Positions 13,381 to 14,675 of a stretch of DNA of 14,675 nt are shown here, in pieces (positions within the stretch are counted from its first letter, which is position 1; every line of letters begins with the position of its first letter). The position numbers and the translations under genes were made by a program. Origin of the DNA: Candidatus Woesearchaeota archaeon CG10_big_fil_rev_8_21_14_0_10_32_24 (GTDB taxonomy: Archaea > Nanobdellota > Nanobdellia > Woesearchaeales > GW2011-AR9); the NCBI GenBank assembly GCA_002763025.1, contig PCYG01000027.1, positions 7,936 to 22,610 of the forward strand, written 5' to 3'. The notes beneath the pieces were generated by a model. It had not been told where the DNA came from and ran no database searches. It saw nothing but the letters and a program-made list of their open reading frames with translations.

Positions 13381-13625
13381 TATTTGTTGAATGAATTCCC
13401 TGTTTTAAATCCAACATCCCCTTTTTCTTTCAATTTTTGACATAATGCAACTGCATCTCGCACATCTTCATAGAAATCATATAATGGAATCAATTCCCCC
13501 TCTGCTTTTCTGATCTTTGTCTGTTTCAAACAAGAACAACATCTCAGAACTGCTGTGAACATATCATTAATTTGAATTGTTTGCAACGTATTACACTTCG
13601 GACAATTAGCTACGGTAAATACCAT
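13380..13625 (-). CDS. Small zinc-ribbon protein, DUF1922-like
   Basis: 81 aa. A single zinc ribbon is formed by CPKC (C8, C11) and CCSC (C29 or C30, and C32), followed by a helical tail YDFYEDVRDAVALCQKLKEKG (49-69). The combination of a ribbon plus a tail in which a stretch like the FYEDVRDA motif precedes a Lys-rich helix resembles the archaeal DUF1922 family, whose function is unknown. It may bind nucleic acid or protein. It diverges from the NFACT gene with 53 bp between start codons and one TATA box midway, suggesting shared control. Family assignment is from memory of the pattern and only moderately sure. Confidence 0.75.
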   Translation of the reverse strand: MVFTVANCPKCNTLQTIQINDMFTAVLRCCSCLKQTKIRKAEGELIPLYDFYEDVRDAVALCQKLKEKGDVGFKTGNSFNK

Positions 13626-13646
13626 TTATCAGAAAAATAACGTAAA

Positions 13647-13657
13647 CATATATAAAA
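13647..13657. promoter_or_regulatory. Shared TATA box of divergent zinc-ribbon and NFACT genes
   Basis: CATATATAAAA is centred at about 13652, 27 nt from ATG 13625 on the reverse strand and 27 nt from ATG 13679 on the forward strand. Both genes would be leaderless, and no other TATA candidate fits in the 53-bp gap. Confidence 0.6.
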
Positions 13658-13678
13658 CCATTTTGTATTTTAACCCAT

Positions 13679-14675
13679 ATGAAGAAAGGAATCTCATCTC
13701 TGGAACTTGCAGCACTTGTGAATGAACTCCAATTTCTTGTGAAAGGAAAGGTCAGCCAGATTTATCACAAAGACCAAGAAGTAATGTTCCAATTACATGC
13801 AGTAGGAGAAGGAAAACGGCTTCTAAAGATTATTCCGGGAAAATATCTAAGCTTAACAACTGAAAAGGAATCAGCATTACGTCCTTCTGGATTTTGTATG
13901 CAACTTCGGAAATATCTTAGCAATGCATTCATCAAAAGTATTTCACAGAAAGATGCAGAACGAATTGTTGTATTTGAATTTGATAAAAAAGAACCATATT
14001 ACATGATTATAGAATTGTTCAGTAAAGGAAATATTGTCTTAACAGATGAAAATTACAACATCATTTCTGTCTTTGTCTGGCAAAAATGGAAAGATAGAAC
14101 CGTTAAACCTAAAGAAATTTATAAGTTTCCAGCACCTGGGGTTAATTGGAAAACCATTACTGAAAAAGAATTATCTGAAATATTAGAAAAGAGTGAAAAA
14201 AAGAATCTTGCAACAGCTCTTGCAACTGAATTAAACCTTGGTGGTGTGTATGCTGAAGAAATTTTAAAAATAATGGGTGCAGATAAAAATGTATCTCCAA
14301 AAGAAGGTAATGCCAAAAAAATTCTTGCTGAACTTAAAAATATATTAAAAAAAATCAAAGATCCAAAAGGACACATCTATGAAGATGACATTACTCCTTT
14401 TCCTTTGCAGGATCAAAAAGAAAAAACGATTACAAAAACTTATAATGAGGCAATTAGCACAATCAATCCTTTCCATGTCACATCTCCTTATGAAAAAAAG
14501 ATTAATGCGTTAAAAAGAACAATTGAACGACAAGAGGAAGCGATTGCTTTGCAAGAACATAATATTGAAGAGAACTCACAAAAGGGAGAATTAATCTATG
14601 AAAAATATATGCCCCTTCAAAAATTATTAGGTATCGTCAAAGAAATGAAAAAAACAAAGGAATGGTCAGAGATTG
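13679..14675 (+). CDS. rqcH: NFACT protein (Rqc2/RqcH homologue), 3' end beyond window
   Basis: 332 codons are in view from ATG 13679 to the edge; archaeal members are typically about 600-700 aa. The NFACT-N domain starts SSLELAALVNELQFLVKGKVSQIY (6-29, cited here in two parts: 6-20 and 21-29). It includes RPSGFCMQLRKYLSNAFI (68-85), RIVVFEF (95-101) and IIELFSKGNIVLTD (110-123). A helix-hairpin-helix-like LATELNLGGVYAEEIL (181-196) follows, and a coiled coil begins at about residue 275 (KRTIERQEEAIALQEHNIEE). Rqc2/RqcH binds the 50S subunit with a stuck peptidyl-tRNA and, in bacteria, directs alanine tailing. The Asp-Arg pair important in RqcH appears here as E94-R95 (DAERIV). The start is supported by the TATA box 27 nt upstream. 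Confidence 0.93.
   Translation, partial: MKKGISSLELAALVNELQFLVKGKVSQIYHKDQEVMFQLHAVGEGKRLLKIIPGKYLSLTTEKESALRPSGFCMQLRKYLSNAFIKSISQKDAERIVVFEFDKKEPYYMIIELFSKGNIVLTDENYNIISVFVWQKWKDRTVKPKEIYKFPAPGVNWKTITEKELSEILEKSEKKNLATALATELNLGGVYAEEILKIMGADKNVSPKEGNAKKILAELKNILKKIKDPKGHIYEDDITPFPLQDQKEKTITKTYNEAISTINPFHVTSPYEKKINALKRTIERQEEAIALQEHNIEENSQKGELIYEKYMPLQKLLGIVKEMKKTKEWSEI

Noticed and set aside
13212..14376. Short open frames at 13212-13394 (+) and 14119-14376 (-)
   Set aside because: The first is antisense to the permuted-papain gene, the second antisense to the NFACT gene; neither has coding features.

Overview
The window is archaeal and AT-rich. Evidence: an archaeal-type DnaG, both subunits of DNA topoisomerase VI, a RIO1 kinase next to a two-KH Dim2/Pno1-type protein, an NFACT (Rqc2/RqcH) protein, a tRNA whose introns form bulge-helix-bulge (BHB) motifs, and TATA boxes about 26 nt before many start codons (leaderless transcription). 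Small genes, short spacers and lineage-restricted hypotheticals suggest a DPANN-type archaeon (Woesearchaeota/Pacearchaeota-like); that placement is inference, not shown by any single gene.

Layout. 1-2391 (-): 5' part of a HerA/DUF87-type ATPase gene interrupted exactly inside the Walker A motif by a 428-aa intein with a LAGLIDADG endonuclease. 2620-3366 (+): orphan methyltransferase-like protein. 3450-4769 (-): dnaG. 4770-5480: long spacer holding the dnaG promoter, operator-like repeats and a GC-rich, promoter-equipped candidate non-coding RNA (4981-5054, -). 5481-6737 (+): RIO1 kinase and Dim2-like KH protein (small-subunit ribosome maturation). 7019-10424 (+): topoisomerase VI B and A subunits and an overlapping lipoprotein cyclophilin, ending at a T-tract. 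10489-11752: a block bounded by 35-bp inverted repeats, containing one truncated (10489-10584) and one full (11585-11752) copy of a highly folded repeat element, a 79-aa ORF and a putative zinc metallopeptidase. 11764-12372 (-): second methyltransferase-like orphan. 12429-12647 (+): tRNA-Arg(UCU) with two introns and tRNA-Cys(GCA). 12654-13349 (-): permuted papain-fold (YiiX/NlpC-like) protein. 13380-13625 (-): zinc-ribbon protein, divergent over one shared TATA box from 13679-end (+): NFACT protein of ribosome-associated quality control, cut by the window end.

The genes group into DNA processing (HerA-like ATPase, primase, topo VI), ribosome and tRNA functions (RIO1, Dim2-like, tRNAs, NFACT) and a small accessory island between the topo VI operon and the tRNAs. 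The most novel-looking signals are the repeat element with its large inverted-repeat frame, the orphan structured RNA upstream of dnaG, and the D-loop intron of tRNA-Arg.
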